The position numbers and the translations under genes are program-made. A stretch of DNA of 64,000 nucleotides from Intrasporangiaceae bacterium (lineage in GTDB: Bacteria; Actinomycetota; Actinomycetes; Actinomycetales; Dermatophilaceae), in assembly GCA_021324575.1 (NCBI GenBank), contig JAJPIW010000021.1, positions 62,001-126,000 on the forward strand, written 5' to 3'. The notes under the pieces are model-generated. The model did no database searches, had not been told where the DNA came from, and worked only from the letters and a program-made list of their open reading frames with translations. Positions 18,664-27,297 of this stretch are shown here, one piece after another. How positions within the stretch are numbered: position 1 is the stretch's first letter; every line of letters starts with the position of its first letter.

Positions 18664-19539
18664 TCACGAAATGGCGGCGGCCGGCGGGTTCCAGACGAAA
18701 GGCGTCGTCGTGGCGACCGCGAGCAGACCGAGGGAGATGAGGATGGGGCGACTGTCCGGAGAGGTGTCGACCCGCATGAGGGAGTAGCCGCGGTCGCGGG
18801 CGAGGCCGGCGCGGTAGCTGACGGTGCTCCGGTAGAGGCCGCGGCGGCGCCAGTCCGGATGGGTCGAGCCGCCCCACATGCTCGCGAAGTCGGTGCCCGG
18901 CGAGTACCTCAGCCAGGCCGCGCACAGCACCTTCTCCTCGCCCCCCACCTGTTCGATGACGGCGATGTCCAAGGCACTTTCGTTGGCAGCCTTCTCGCGT
19001 TGCAGGCTCGCGGTCATCGACGTGGCGTAGTGGGCGGTGTCGATAGCCGCCTGGGCTTCAGGACCCTCCCAGACGAGGGTCATCAGGTCGTGGATCTTGC
19101 GGTATGCCGGGTCGTCATCCGCCTCCACGGCACGCATCCGGACGCCGTCGGGCAGGTCGACGTCATGGATGAGCCGGACGACCTCCCCGAGGAGGAGCAC
19201 CTCGTCCTCCTCGGCGGTCAACCCCGCCGCCGTCAGCCTCTCGCGCAGGTCGCTCGGCTGGTCGTAGCCGTAGGTCTTCCACTCGAACCGCTCGCCGCCA
19301 TCCCCACGGCCGGCGAAGAACTCGACCTGCCGGGAGATCCAGAGGTCGGGGTCGACGCCGAGTCCGCGCGGGCTCTCGACCAGGCAGTACGAGGTCCCGG
19401 ACTCCCGCGGGTAGCGCCGCAGCACCGGCCCATCGGCGTCCTGGACGATGCCCGGCGCGGGTTCGTCCTCGCGTTGCCGGAGCCGGATGTCCTCATGGAA
19501 TCGGTGCAGCAGCTCCTGGGCCGTGGCGGCATCGGTCAC
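18664..19539 (-). CDS. GNAT-family N-acetyltransferase
   Basis: The 291-residue protein has a C-terminal GNAT domain. The acetyl-CoA loop is seen as HPDWRRRGLYRSTVSYRAGLARDRGY, preceded by a beta strand DFASMWGGST. The N-terminal 150 residues are less conserved and may be a degenerate second GNAT. The GTG at 19539 is preferred; an upstream GTG at 19560 lies inside a hairpin arm. The substrate is unknown. Confidence 0.8.
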   Translation of the reverse strand: MTDAATAQELLHRFHEDIRLRQREDEPAPGIVQDADGPVLRRYPRESGTSYCLVESPRGLGVDPDLWISRQVEFFAGRGDGGERFEWKTYGYDQPSDLRERLTAAGLTAEEDEVLLLGEVVRLIHDVDLPDGVRMRAVEADDDPAYRKIHDLMTLVWEGPEAQAAIDTAHYATSMTASLQREKAANESALDIAVIEQVGGEEKVLCAAWLRYSPGTDFASMWGGSTHPDWRRRGLYRSTVSYRAGLARDRGYSLMRVDTSPDSRPILISLGLLAVATTTPFVWNPPAAAIS

Positions 19540-19558
19540 CGGTCCATCCAACCCGAGC

Positions 19559-19598
19559 ACACGGCATACGGTCCAACGCTTTTGACCGTATGCCGTGT
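19559..19598 (-). terminator. Hairpin built from two GTATGCCG octamers
   Basis: Fifteen-nt arms (19559-19573, 19584-19598) pair perfectly around a 10-nt loop. Each arm contains the over-represented CGGCATAC/GTATGCCG octamer. It is 4 bp past the SpoU methyltransferase stop and likely terminates that gene. Confidence 0.7.
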
Positions 19599-19601
19599 CG
19601 C

Positions 19602-20264
19602 TCAGATGGTGGCGTGCTGGCGGACCCAGGTGTGCATGGCGATCGCCGCGGCGGCGCCGGCGTTGATCGAGCGGGTCGAGCCGAACTGGGTGATGTGCAG
19701 GACCTCGACGCAGGCGGCGCGCATCTCGTCGGTGAGGCCGGGGCCCTCCTGGCCGAAGACGAGGACGCAGCGTCGGGGCAGCTCGGCGAGCTCGATGGCG
19801 GTGCTGCCGGGGAGGTTGTCGATCCCGATCAGCGGTAGGCCAGGGTGGATCTCGCCGTGTGGTCCCGCCCAGGCGACGAGGTCCTGGACCGTCGGGTGGT
19901 GGTACTCGTGCTGGTACCGGTCGGTGACCATGGCCCCGCGCCGGTTCCAGCGGCGCTTGCCGACGATGTGGAATGCCTTGGCGTTGAAGGCGTTTGCGGT
20001 CCTGATGACCGAGCCGATGTTGAAGTCGTGGCCCCAGTTCTCGACCGCGACGTGGAACTCGTGACGGCGCGCGTCGAGGTCGGCGACGATCGCGTCCTGT
20101 CGCCAGTACCGGTACTCATCGACGACGTTGCGCCGGTCGCCGCCGGCCAGGAGGTCGGGATCGAGGCGTTCGTCGGCCGGCCACGGTCCGGCATACGGTC
20201 CGACCCCGATGGACAGGTCGGACCGGTCCGCGTCGGTGGGTGGTGTGGTGTCGCCCGGTTGCAC
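19602..20264 (-). CDS. SpoU-type (SPOUT) RNA 2'-O-methyltransferase
   Basis: The 220-residue protein shows the three SpoU motifs. Motif 1 is GHDFNIGSVIRTANAF, motif 2 is LVFGQEGPGLTDE, and motif 3 is ITQFGSTRSINAGAAAAIA. The motif 3 Asn and the motif 1 Arg are present, as needed for SAM-dependent ribose methylation through a trefoil knot. The target tRNA or rRNA cannot be told from sequence. The GTG at 20264 with GAGAG upstream is chosen over an ATG at 20327 that lies in repeat DNA. Confidence 0.85.
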   Translation of the reverse strand: MQPGDTTPPTDADRSDLSIGVGPYAGPWPADERLDPDLLAGGDRRNVVDEYRYWRQDAIVADLDARRHEFHVAVENWGHDFNIGSVIRTANAFNAKAFHIVGKRRWNRRGAMVTDRYQHEYHHPTVQDLVAWAGPHGEIHPGLPLIGIDNLPGSTAIELAELPRRCVLVFGQEGPGLTDEMRAACVEVLHITQFGSTRSINAGAAAAIAMHTWVRQHATI

Positions 20265-20309
20265 GCCGCCACTCTCGCAGACCGGGGAGCCGTGCTCAGC
20301 CCGGCTGCA

Positions 20310-20560
20310 GGCCGGCCGGCTGCGCATGCGCGACGGTGGCCACGCCTGACACGAACGAACCGAACTGGCCCCGGTCAGCCGACAGCAGGCCAGCCGGTTG
20401 CACGTCCGCGACGGCGGCCACGCCCGACACGAACGAACGGGCCCCGGTCAGCCGACTGCGGGCCGGGCGGCTGCGCATGCGCGACGGTGGCCACGCCTGA
20501 CACGAACGAACCGAACGGGCCCCGGTCAGCCGACAGCAGGCCAGCCGACTGCGCGTCCGT
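20310..20560. repeat. Tandem repeat of about 76 bp, three and a part copies
   Basis: Units recur with anchors at 20321, 20399, 20472 and 20550, so spacing is 78, 73 and 78 bp. Each contains GACGGTGGCCACGCC-like and GACACGAACGA segments. The last units overlap the 3' end of the HNH gene. Copies are contiguous with no spacers, so it is not a CRISPR array. Confidence 0.85.
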
Positions 20561-22721
20561 GCCGGCTGCCGCTCGTCACAGCGGGGGCAGCCGACTCGTA
20601 CCGGTGGCCGGTCGGTGTGATGACCACCGTCCGGTGGGCGCCGTCGGGCCGGGTCTCGACCTCTCCGACGTCGGCGAGCAGGCTGTCCATCAGCTGCTGC
20701 CACGGCGGGTCGCTGGGATCCGGCGCTGCGCGAGGTGGCGGATCTCGGGGTGGCGGACTGAGCACGACGACCTTCCAGCCGGGCACCTCCTTGGTGAAGT
20801 TGCACCGATCGCAGGTGCCCGAGGCATTGTGGGCACAGGTCGGCCCGTCTCGACGAGCCGGCGTCACGTGGTCGACGGCCCGGATCGCCGCGGCGCAGAA
20901 CGGGGTTCGGCAGGACTGGTCGCGGACGACGACGAGCCGCCGCAACACTCCACGGAACAGTCGGTGGAGCGACCAGGTCGGCGCGAGGATCGGTATCGGC
21001 TCGCGGATCGAGTTCGGCGGAGTTCCGACCCAGCGATGTCGGCGTGCTTCCAGCCCGACCACGGTTCTGCCGTCCTCGCCGGTCACGACTCGACGAAACG
21101 TGACGTCGGACCCGGCAGCGGCGGTCCGGCGGACCAGCTCGCGGGCGAAGCCCGTAGGGAGCCACCCGGCACCCACAACCTTGGCAGCGCCGGCCGACTG
21201 GCGCGGTACGTCGTCGCCGAATCGAGGCGATGTCGGGTTCCTCGACCCTTCGGCCGCTCGGCTGCTCGAAGGATGGGCCGCACTGCTGGTCGAGCGGGGG
21301 GCCGCACGGCCGGTCGACGGAGGTGTCGCATCGCTCTCGGGCCGCGCTGGCGTCCCGCCGGATGACCGAGGCGACACATCGGGGGTTGCCCAGCCGGCGC
21401 GGCCCGCCGGGCCAGCGGCGGCTCGATCACCGGAATGACCGTGACCGGCCTGACCGGTCGGGTTCGCCGGGTGGCCCGGCCGGCCCGATGACCCGCCCGG
21501 CTGCTCGCGTCGCGAGTACCCGTCGGCGGTCCTGCCTCCGCCGCGATGAAAGGCAGCCGCCGGGTGGTCGGGGCGTGAACCCGCCGCGGCGGTCCGGCCC
21601 GAACCCGAGCCGGACCTCGAGCTCGCGTCAGCGGTCGGACCATCCTGGGCGCCAGCGGCTTCGTCCTGCATGGCCAGATCAGTCATGACCAGCTGGATCT
21701 CGATGGGCACCGGCTGACCGATGGCACGGCCCGTGAGTCGGGCGATGACGACGTCGGCCATCAGCTGCGACTTGGTGCCGGACGTGCAGCGCAGGCCCAC
21801 CTGATCCTCCGGTCGCGCCTCACGACCTACCGGGTCTTCGTCGACGCGCGCACCCGGCTCACCCCGGCCGACCTCAGGCGCCGGGGCCGGGGCGTCGGCG
21901 AACCAGAAGGCACTGCGTCGGCTTGCTCCCCCGACGTGGCCGGGCTCGCCCAGGATCGCTGTCGCCTCGGCCTCGACGGCCCGAAAGGCACCGGCCGCTT
22001 CGGCCATCGGCGCGAGCATGGTGAAGTAGGCCATCCCGTCCTTCGCGGTCCGCAACGTCACTCGCCGCGACGTGACGGCCCTCTCGGCGCGGCGGGTGGC
22101 AGCTCCTTCGTCGACGGCATTGGCCTCTCGACGGGCCGCCTCGGCGAGCGATCGCTCGCCCAGATCGGCGAGCTCTGGCGCGAGGCGGTCATCGACGTGC
22201 CGCCGCAGCCCCGGGGCCATTCCCTCCAACGCGCGGTGGACGCCCTCGGCCGCGGCTTCGCTGATCCGACCGGCGGTCAGGGCAGCGAGCGTCTCCGGCA
22301 TGCTCAGAGTGAGCGCCTGAGCCAGCTCGACATGGCCATCGCCGCGCGTCGGCGACTCATGCCGCGCGAGGGCGACCTGGCTCCCGATCGACCGGGCCAC
22401 CGTCCGCTCCGGCGTCCATGACGGCATTCCCGCGCGCTGGGACTCGGCGAAAGCAACTGTCTGCCGCACCTGCGCGGCGGCCAGTGCGCCCTTGACCCGC
22501 TCCAGTGCGGCGATTCGGTCGATCCGGACGGCATCCTCGACCCCAGCCCCGGTCGTCGTCGCCAACCAGCCCACGAACTCATCAGCCCGCGCAACGATCG
22601 AGTCACCGAGGGCAGGCACCGAAGACTGCGCGACCGGCGGTGGAGACGTGAGAGGCTCCGCGGCCGTCACAACGGCCACGGACTGCTCAGCGCTCCCCGT
22701 CCCTTCCACGCCTCCAATCAT
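20526..22721 (-). CDS. DUF222 and HNH endonuclease domain protein (13E12 family)
   Basis: The 731-residue protein has an N-terminal DUF222 region (about residues 60-330). A Pro/Gly/Ser-rich linker of about 150 residues follows. The C-terminal HNH motif includes CRTPFCAAAIRAVDHVTPARRDG and CAHNASGTCDRCN. The His and zinc-binding Cys are in place, so nuclease activity is plausible. Such genes are multicopy in actinobacteria and related to the 13E12 repeat of mycobacteria. Start: ATG at 22721 with GGAGGCG just after; four 11-bp repeats lie upstream. The 3' end is in the tandem repeat. Confidence 0.88.
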   Translation of the reverse strand: MIGGVEGTGSAEQSVAVVTAAEPLTSPPPVAQSSVPALGDSIVARADEFVGWLATTTGAGVEDAVRIDRIAALERVKGALAAAQVRQTVAFAESQRAGMPSWTPERTVARSIGSQVALARHESPTRGDGHVELAQALTLSMPETLAALTAGRISEAAAEGVHRALEGMAPGLRRHVDDRLAPELADLGERSLAEAARREANAVDEGAATRRAERAVTSRRVTLRTAKDGMAYFTMLAPMAEAAGAFRAVEAEATAILGEPGHVGGASRRSAFWFADAPAPAPEVGRGEPGARVDEDPVGREARPEDQVGLRCTSGTKSQLMADVVIARLTGRAIGQPVPIEIQLVMTDLAMQDEAAGAQDGPTADASSRSGSGSGRTAAAGSRPDHPAAAFHRGGGRTADGYSRREQPGGSSGRPGHPANPTGQAGHGHSGDRAAAGPAGRAGWATPDVSPRSSGGTPARPESDATPPSTGRAAPRSTSSAAHPSSSRAAEGSRNPTSPRFGDDVPRQSAGAAKVVGAGWLPTGFARELVRRTAAAGSDVTFRRVVTGEDGRTVVGLEARRHRWVGTPPNSIREPIPILAPTWSLHRLFRGVLRRLVVVRDQSCRTPFCAAAIRAVDHVTPARRDGPTCAHNASGTCDRCNFTKEVPGWKVVVLSPPPRDPPPRAAPDPSDPPWQQLMDSLLADVGEVETRPDGAHRTVVITPTGHRYESAAPAVTSGSRHGRAVGWPAVG

Positions 22722-22732
22722 ACGCCTGTTCG

Positions 22733-22770
22733 AGGCCTTGTAAAGGCCTTGGACAGGCCTTGAACAGGCC
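22733..22770. repeat. Four 11-bp iterons in the HNH gene promoter
   Basis: AGGCCTTG recurs at 22733, 22744 and 22755, with a partial AGGCC at 22766. The spacing is exactly 11 bp, one helical turn. The block is 12 bp upstream of the HNH start codon. This is the layout of a cooperative protein-binding site. Confidence 0.7.
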
Positions 22771-22875
22771 AATTTAGTGTAATGCCAACGGAATTCGCGG
22801 CGACTCGCACCTACCAGGGCCCACCGACAACGGACTCTCGCTATCCACAGCCTCCACGCGTTCGTGTGGAACACA

Positions 22876-22907
22876 GCAATTGCAACGGTGTGGACGGCAG
22901 CAATCGG
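22876..22907. repeat. Dispersed element related to the palindrome inside the E1 gene
   Basis: This 32-bp stretch agrees with 48687-48718 at about 26 of 32 positions, including CGGTG-GGACGG and flanking GCAAT. It sits between the HNH gene and the VOC gene. Next to it is a 14-bp direct repeat (CGCGCCCGATCAGC twice, ending near 22940). Confidence 0.6.
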
Positions 22908-22935
22908 GCAGCCGCGCCCGATCAGCCGCGCCCGA

Positions 22936-23336
22936 TCAGCCGTCGAGCTCCTCGAAGAGCGTCAGCTGCACGCCACCGGGCGCATCGAGGCGGGCGTTGA
23001 GCGATCGCCATGGCGTCTGGACGGGTCCGGCAATGTGTACGGCGCCATCGGCCACCGCCGCATCCGCAGCGGCCGAAGCATCAGACACCTCCAGCGCCAC
23101 CGGGAAGTGCGGCGACACCGGTCGGCCGACCTCGACCCGGTCGATCAGCTCGACCTGCGCGGTGTTGGCCAGCTCGAGCGTGGCCCGTCCCGCGTCCAGG
23201 ATCATGGCCTGGGCGTCGCCGTCACCGGCATACGCCTCCTGCTCGGCCATGCCGAGCACGTCCCGGTAGAACGGATCGCCTCGTCGTAGTCCGAGACATG
23301 GATGACGAGCCGCTGCTGGCGGACAGACCCAACCAT
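22936..23336 (-). pseudogene. VOC/glyoxalase-family protein gene with a one-base deletion
   Basis: From the ATG at 23336 the frame reads MVGSVRQQRLVIHVSDYDEAIR. It then must shift near 23271 to continue FYRDVLGMAEQEAYAG and on to LTLFEELDG. Inserting one G (CGTTC to CGGTTC) restores a normal 133-residue vicinal oxygen chelate protein. The lesion lies in a short G/C run. The ATG overlaps the stop of the ABC ATPase gene (TGATG). Function is unknown; these proteins include dioxygenases and resistance factors. Confidence 0.75.
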
Positions 23337-24070
23337 CACTGCTCCTGGAGCCGGGAGAGGAACTGCCGGGTCCGAGGCTCACGCGGGGCACCCAGCACCG
23401 AGGCCGGCGGCCCGGACTCCAGGATGCGCCCCTCGGAGAGGAAGCAGACCTCGTCGGCGACCTGTCGCGCGAACCCCATCTCATGGGTGTTGAGGATCAT
23501 CGTCATGCCCTCAGCCTTGAGCTCACGGAGCAGGTCGAGGACCTCGCCGACGAGCTCGGGGTCGAGCGCCGAGGTCACCTCGTCGAGGAGCATCACCACG
23601 GGGTCGTTGACCAGGGCGCGGGCGATCGCGACTCGCTGCTGCTGCCCGCCGGACAGGTCGTCGGGTCGAGCAGCTGCCTTGTCCTGCAACCCAACTCGCG
23701 CCAAGGCGGCCATCCCCCGCACCCGTGCCTCGGAGCGCGGCACCTTGTGCACGCGCCTCGGCGCCAGGGTGATGTTGTCGATGACCGACAGGTGGGGGAA
23801 CAGGTTGTAGGCCTGGAAGACGATCCCCATCCGGCCGCGCACGCCATCGGCGGACACCCGCGGGTCGGTGATGTCCTCCCCCTCGAGCCGGATCACGCCG
23901 TCGTCGATCGGTTCGAGCAGGTTGATGCAGCGCAGCAGCGTCGACTTCCCCGACCCGGACGCCCCGATGAGGACGACGCACTCGCCGCGCTCGACGGTCA
24001 GCGACACGTCGCGCAACACCACGTGCGACCCGAACGACTTGCGCAGGTCGCTCACGGTCAGGACGCTCAC
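23336..24070 (-). CDS. Polar amino-acid ABC transporter ATP-binding protein
   Basis: This 244-residue GlnQ/HisP-type ATPase has Walker A GASGSGKST, Q-loop VFQAYNLFPHL, signature LSGGQQQRVAIARAL and Walker B VMLLDEVTSALDPE. The GTG at 24070 overlaps the permease stop (GTGA). With the permease and lipoprotein it forms a complete uptake system for a polar amino acid or related solute. Confidence 0.95.
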   Translation of the reverse strand: MSVLTVSDLRKSFGSHVVLRDVSLTVERGECVVLIGASGSGKSTLLRCINLLEPIDDGVIRLEGEDITDPRVSADGVRGRMGIVFQAYNLFPHLSVIDNITLAPRRVHKVPRSEARVRGMAALARVGLQDKAAARPDDLSGGQQQRVAIARALVNDPVVMLLDEVTSALDPELVGEVLDLLRELKAEGMTMILNTHEMGFARQVADEVCFLSEGRILESGPPASVLGAPREPRTRQFLSRLQEQ

Positions 24071-24939
24071 AGGTGACCGCCCGTCCCCTGGAACCCCTGC
24101 CGCCGCGCCACCCAGTCGGTGAAGCGGGCCATCGGGATGGTGAGGCAGATGAACAGCACCCCGGCCACGACATACGGCGTGTAGTTGAAGTCGCTCGACG
24201 TCTGGATCCGGGCCGCCTGGATCGCATCGGTGATGCCGAGGATGGAGACCAGTCCGGAGTCCTTCTGCAGCGAGACGAGGTCGTTCATGAGCGGTGGCAC
24301 CACACGCCGAACCGCTTGCGGCAGAACGACATGGCGCAGAGTCTGCCCGTAGGTGAGCCCGAGCGAACGTGCTGCCGCCCGTTGCGACGGATGGATCGAC
24401 TCGATGCCGGCGCGGAACACCTCGGCGACGTATGCCGAGTACGACAGGACGAGTGCCACGCACCCCCAGAACAACATGCTCTTGGGGACGCCGGAGAGCC
24501 CGAGTGCCGGAGCTCCGTAGCCGAGCAGGAGCAGCACGAGGATCAGCGGCAGCCCGCGGAACAGGTCGACGTATGCCGTGCCGAAGAGACGGAGCGGGAA
24601 GAACACCGGCCCGCGCAGCGTCCGGAGCACGGCGATGAGCAGCCCGAACGCGGCGATGAGGACCGCGCAGATCAGCATGATCCGGAGGTTGAGCCACAGG
24701 CCGGTCAGCACCGCAGGGAAGGAGGAGACCGCCTTGTCCCACTTGAAGTACGTCTCGTGGACCCGCGGCCAGCCGGGCGAGGTGACCAGCAGCCCGGTCG
24801 CGACACCGACGACGACAAGGGTCGACAGAGCCGACACGCCGGCCGAGCGCACGGTGCGCCGGCGGCGGTATGCCGCCCGCTCGCGTTCGACGGCCGAGGG
24901 AGCCCAGCCGGTGTCCCGCCAGGTGTCAGGGGGCGGCAT
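24067..24939 (-). CDS. Polar amino-acid ABC transporter permease
   Basis: The 290-residue membrane protein has five to six hydrophobic segments. A typical HisM/GlnP EAA loop is visible (GIESIHPSQRAAARSLGLTYGQTLRHVVLPQA). The unusual basic N-terminal extension of about 40 residues precedes the first helix. The start is the ATG at 24939 inside a GTATGCCG octamer. It overlaps the ATPase gene and follows the binding protein by 8 bp. Confidence 0.93.
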   Translation of the reverse strand: MPPPDTWRDTGWAPSAVERERAAYRRRRTVRSAGVSALSTLVVVGVATGLLVTSPGWPRVHETYFKWDKAVSSFPAVLTGLWLNLRIMLICAVLIAAFGLLIAVLRTLRGPVFFPLRLFGTAYVDLFRGLPLILVLLLLGYGAPALGLSGVPKSMLFWGCVALVLSYSAYVAEVFRAGIESIHPSQRAAARSLGLTYGQTLRHVVLPQAVRRVVPPLMNDLVSLQKDSGLVSILGITDAIQAARIQTSSDFNYTPYVVAGVLFICLTIPMARFTDWVARRQGFQGTGGHL

Positions 24940-24947
24940 ACGACCTC

Positions 24948-25841
24948 CTACTTGAGCTCGGGTGCGCCCTGCTTGGCGAGCCACTCGTTGGCCAGCGTCG
25001 TGAGCGTGCCGTCGGCGCGGAGGGCGTCGACGGCCTTGGAGACGCACGGCGTGAGCGAAGACCCCTTGTCGAGGACGGCGCCGAACTGCTCGGGCGTCCC
25101 GCCGGCGGAGGGGAGCTGGCCGACGATCACGCCGTTGTCCAGCTGGGCGCCCACCGCATAGAACGCGGTCGGCAGGTCGACGACGATCCCGTCGATCTGC
25201 TTGTTCTTCAACGCCTGCACGGCCAGGTCGTTGGTGTCGTAGACCGATGCCTTGCCCTTGACCTGGTCGGTGATCGCGGTCAGCGACGTGGTGCCGACCT
25301 GGGCGCCGAGCTTGGCCCCGGCAAGGTCAGCGACCGTCGTCTTGCCGTCGATCGGGCTGCCCTTGTAGGTGACGACGGCCTGGCGGACGTCGTAGTAGCC
25401 GGTCGAGAAGTCGACTGCCTTCTTGCGCGGCTCGGTGATCGACACCTCGTTCAGGTCGAAGTCGAAGGGCTTGGCTCCCGGCGACGTCACCGTGGTGAAC
25501 GTGGCTCGGGTCCAGGTCACCTCGGACTTGGCGAAGCCCATCTTGTCGGCGATGGCGTAGGCGACGGCCGACTCGAAGCCCTTGCCGTTGGCCGGGTCGT
25601 CGCCGACGAACCACGGCTCATAGACCGGCTTGTCGGTCGCCACGGTCAGGGTGCCGGCCTTGAACAGCTTGAGCGAGCCCTTGGCGCAGGCGGCGGCATC
25701 CGCCGAAGCGGAGGCGGACCCCCCAGAGCCCGCCGTCGACGACGACCCCGTCGCGTCGGTGGGGGAACCGCATGCAGCGAGGGCGGCGACGGCGAGCGAC
25801 GCGGACGCGACGACGGACAGGTAGCGGCGAGCGGACGGCAT
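24948..25841 (-). CDS. Polar amino-acid ABC transporter substrate-binding lipoprotein
   Basis: The 297-residue protein has a lipoprotein signal peptide with lipobox LAAC (Cys near 24), then a Ser/Gly/Ala linker and a type 3 solute-binding fold (TVATDKPVYEPWFV, FDFDLNEVSITEPRKKAVDFS, GTTSLTAI). The conserved arginine that binds amino-acid carboxylates is in the TEPRKK block. It leads the uptake operon. Divergent from the DedA gene; the 163-bp gap should hold both promoters. Confidence 0.93.
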   Translation of the reverse strand: MPSARRYLSVVASASLAVAALAACGSPTDATGSSSTAGSGGSASASADAAACAKGSLKLFKAGTLTVATDKPVYEPWFVGDDPANGKGFESAVAYAIADKMGFAKSEVTWTRATFTTVTSPGAKPFDFDLNEVSITEPRKKAVDFSTGYYDVRQAVVTYKGSPIDGKTTVADLAGAKLGAQVGTTSLTAITDQVKGKASVYDTNDLAVQALKNKQIDGIVVDLPTAFYAVGAQLDNGVIVGQLPSAGGTPEQFGAVLDKGSSLTPCVSKAVDALRADGTLTTLANEWLAKQGAPELK

Positions 25842-25991
25842 ACAGGACTCCGAGGGTTCGACGGGAGAGGCGGCGGGGACACGGGAGATGAAGAGTGGGA
25901 CCAGCGCTGGTCACCGCAGGATAGTCCGACCGGGAAGCCACCCGGACAGCGTCTCGACAGGCCGTACACAAGGAATTCAGGACCGAACACC

Positions 25992-25997
25992 TACTCT
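25992..25997 (+). promoter_or_regulatory. -10 element of a leaderless DedA transcript
   Basis: TACTCT is followed by seven bases and then GTG at 26005. There is no Shine-Dalgarno before that GTG. Transcription would begin at the start codon. Confidence 0.5.
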
Positions 25998-26004
25998 TGA
26001 CCCC

Positions 26005-26643
26005 GTGCTCCCGACGATGACCCATGCCCTGGCCAGCAGCTGGATGGACCCCAACTGGCTGTTCGACAAGTACGGGTCGGCGTTCTTCGTCGTCGCCTGC
26101 ATCATCGTGTTCGTCGAGTGCGGGCTGTTCTTCCCGATCCTGCCCGGCGACACCCTGCTCTTCGCGATCGGCCTGTTCATCGCCGGCGGCAAGCTGCACC
26201 TGAGCCTCCCTGTCATCCTCGTCGTCCTGGCCGCGGTGGCCTTCGCGGGCAACGTCGTGGGCTACGAGATCGGCCGCTTCGCCGGACCCAGGCTGTTCGA
26301 GAAGGACGGCCGGATCGTCAAGCGCAAGTACGTCGACCAGACCCATGCCTTCTTCGACAAGTACGGCAACAAGGCGCTCGTCCTCGGCCGGTTCGTCCCG
26401 ATCGTGCGGACCTTCATCACCCTCGTCGCCGGTGTCGGCCAGATGGACCGCAAGCGGTTCTTCACCTGGAGCGCGGTCGGCGCCGTCCTGTGGGTCGTCG
26501 TCATCACCCTGGCCGGCTACTTCCTCGGCCAGACCTTCCCGACCCTCGGCAAGAACATCGACTACGCCGTCATCGTGATCACCGTGCTCTCGGTGCTGCC
26601 GATGGCCTACGAGTGGCGCAAGCACCGCAAGGCGGCTCGCTGA
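26005..26643 (+). CDS. DedA-family membrane protein
   Basis: The 212-residue DedA (SNARE-associated, PF09335-type) protein has the reentrant motif FFPILPGDTLLFAIG and the conserved FGRFVPIVRTFITLVAG-type block (RFVPIVRTFITLVAGVGQM). Bacterial DedA proteins include undecaprenyl-phosphate and phospholipid flippases, needing proton motive force. Which lipid this one moves is unknown. GTG at 26005 is favoured by the leaderless -10; ATG at 26017 is the alternative. Confidence 0.9.
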   Translation: MLPTMTHALASSWMDPNWLFDKYGSAFFVVACIIVFVECGLFFPILPGDTLLFAIGLFIAGGKLHLSLPVILVVLAAVAFAGNVVGYEIGRFAGPRLFEKDGRIVKRKYVDQTHAFFDKYGNKALVLGRFVPIVRTFITLVAGVGQMDRKRFFTWSAVGAVLWVVVITLAGYFLGQTFPTLGKNIDYAVIVITVLSVLPMAYEWRKHRKAAR

Positions 26644-26664
26644 GAGCCTGTATGCCGGTGCCGG

Positions 26665-27297
26665 TCACCGTGGCAGGTCGATGAGGCCCCGTCCGTATGC
26701 CGCGGTGACAGCGGCCGTGCGGTCGGCCACCCCGAGCTTCTGGAAGGCCCGGACGAGGTAGGTCTTGACCGTTGCCTCGCCGATGAACAGCGCCCGCCCG
26801 ATCTCGGCGTTGGAGCGACCGACGGCGACGAGCCGGAGCACCTCCAGCTCGCGGTCGGTGAGGTCCGGCAGGACCGGCGAGCGCCGGTGCGCCTCGAGTC
26901 GTTCCGCGACGGGAGCGGCGAGCACCGTCTCGCCGCGGACCGCCCGGCGGATCGCGTCGGCCAGCTCGGCCGGAGGGGTGTCCTTGAGCAGGTAGCCCCT
27001 CGCCCCGGCCTCGACCGCGCGGACGATGTCGGCGTCGGTGTCGTACGTCGTGAGGACGAGTACCTGGGGAGCGTCCGGCAGCTCGCGGATGACGGCCGTC
27101 GCCCGGGCTCCGTCCATGACCGGCATCCGGAGGTCGGTGAGGACGAGGTCGGGCCGGTGCTGCCGCACGAGGTCGACGCACTGGGCGCCGTCGGCCGCCT
27201 CGGCGACGACCTCCACGTCGGGCTCCTCCGACAGCATGGCGACGATGCCGGCCCGGACGACCGGGTGGTCGTCGGCGACGATGACCCGAATGCTCAC
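26665..27297 (-). CDS. NarL/LuxR-family response regulator
   Basis: The 210-residue protein has a receiver domain (VADDHPVVRAG, phospho-acceptor Asp in DLVLTDLRMPVMDG, Lys in LLKDTPP) and a LuxR HTH (LTDRELEVLRLVAVGRSNAEIGRALFIGEATVKTYL). It overlaps the sensor kinase gene by four bases (ATGA). It probably controls the adjacent ABC exporter, as in DesR-type systems (inference). Confidence 0.95.
   Translation of the reverse strand: MSIRVIVADDHPVVRAGIVAMLSEEPDVEVVAEAADGAQCVDLVRQHRPDLVLTDLRMPVMDGARATAVIRELPDAPQVLVLTTYDTDADIVRAVEAGARGYLLKDTPPAELADAIRRAVRGETVLAAPVAERLEAHRRSPVLPDLTDRELEVLRLVAVGRSNAEIGRALFIGEATVKTYLVRAFQKLGVADRTAAVTAAYGRGLIDLPR

Noticed and set aside
20310-20560. CRISPR array
   Set aside because: The repeats are about 76 bp, contiguous and without unique spacers. 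No cas gene is nearby.
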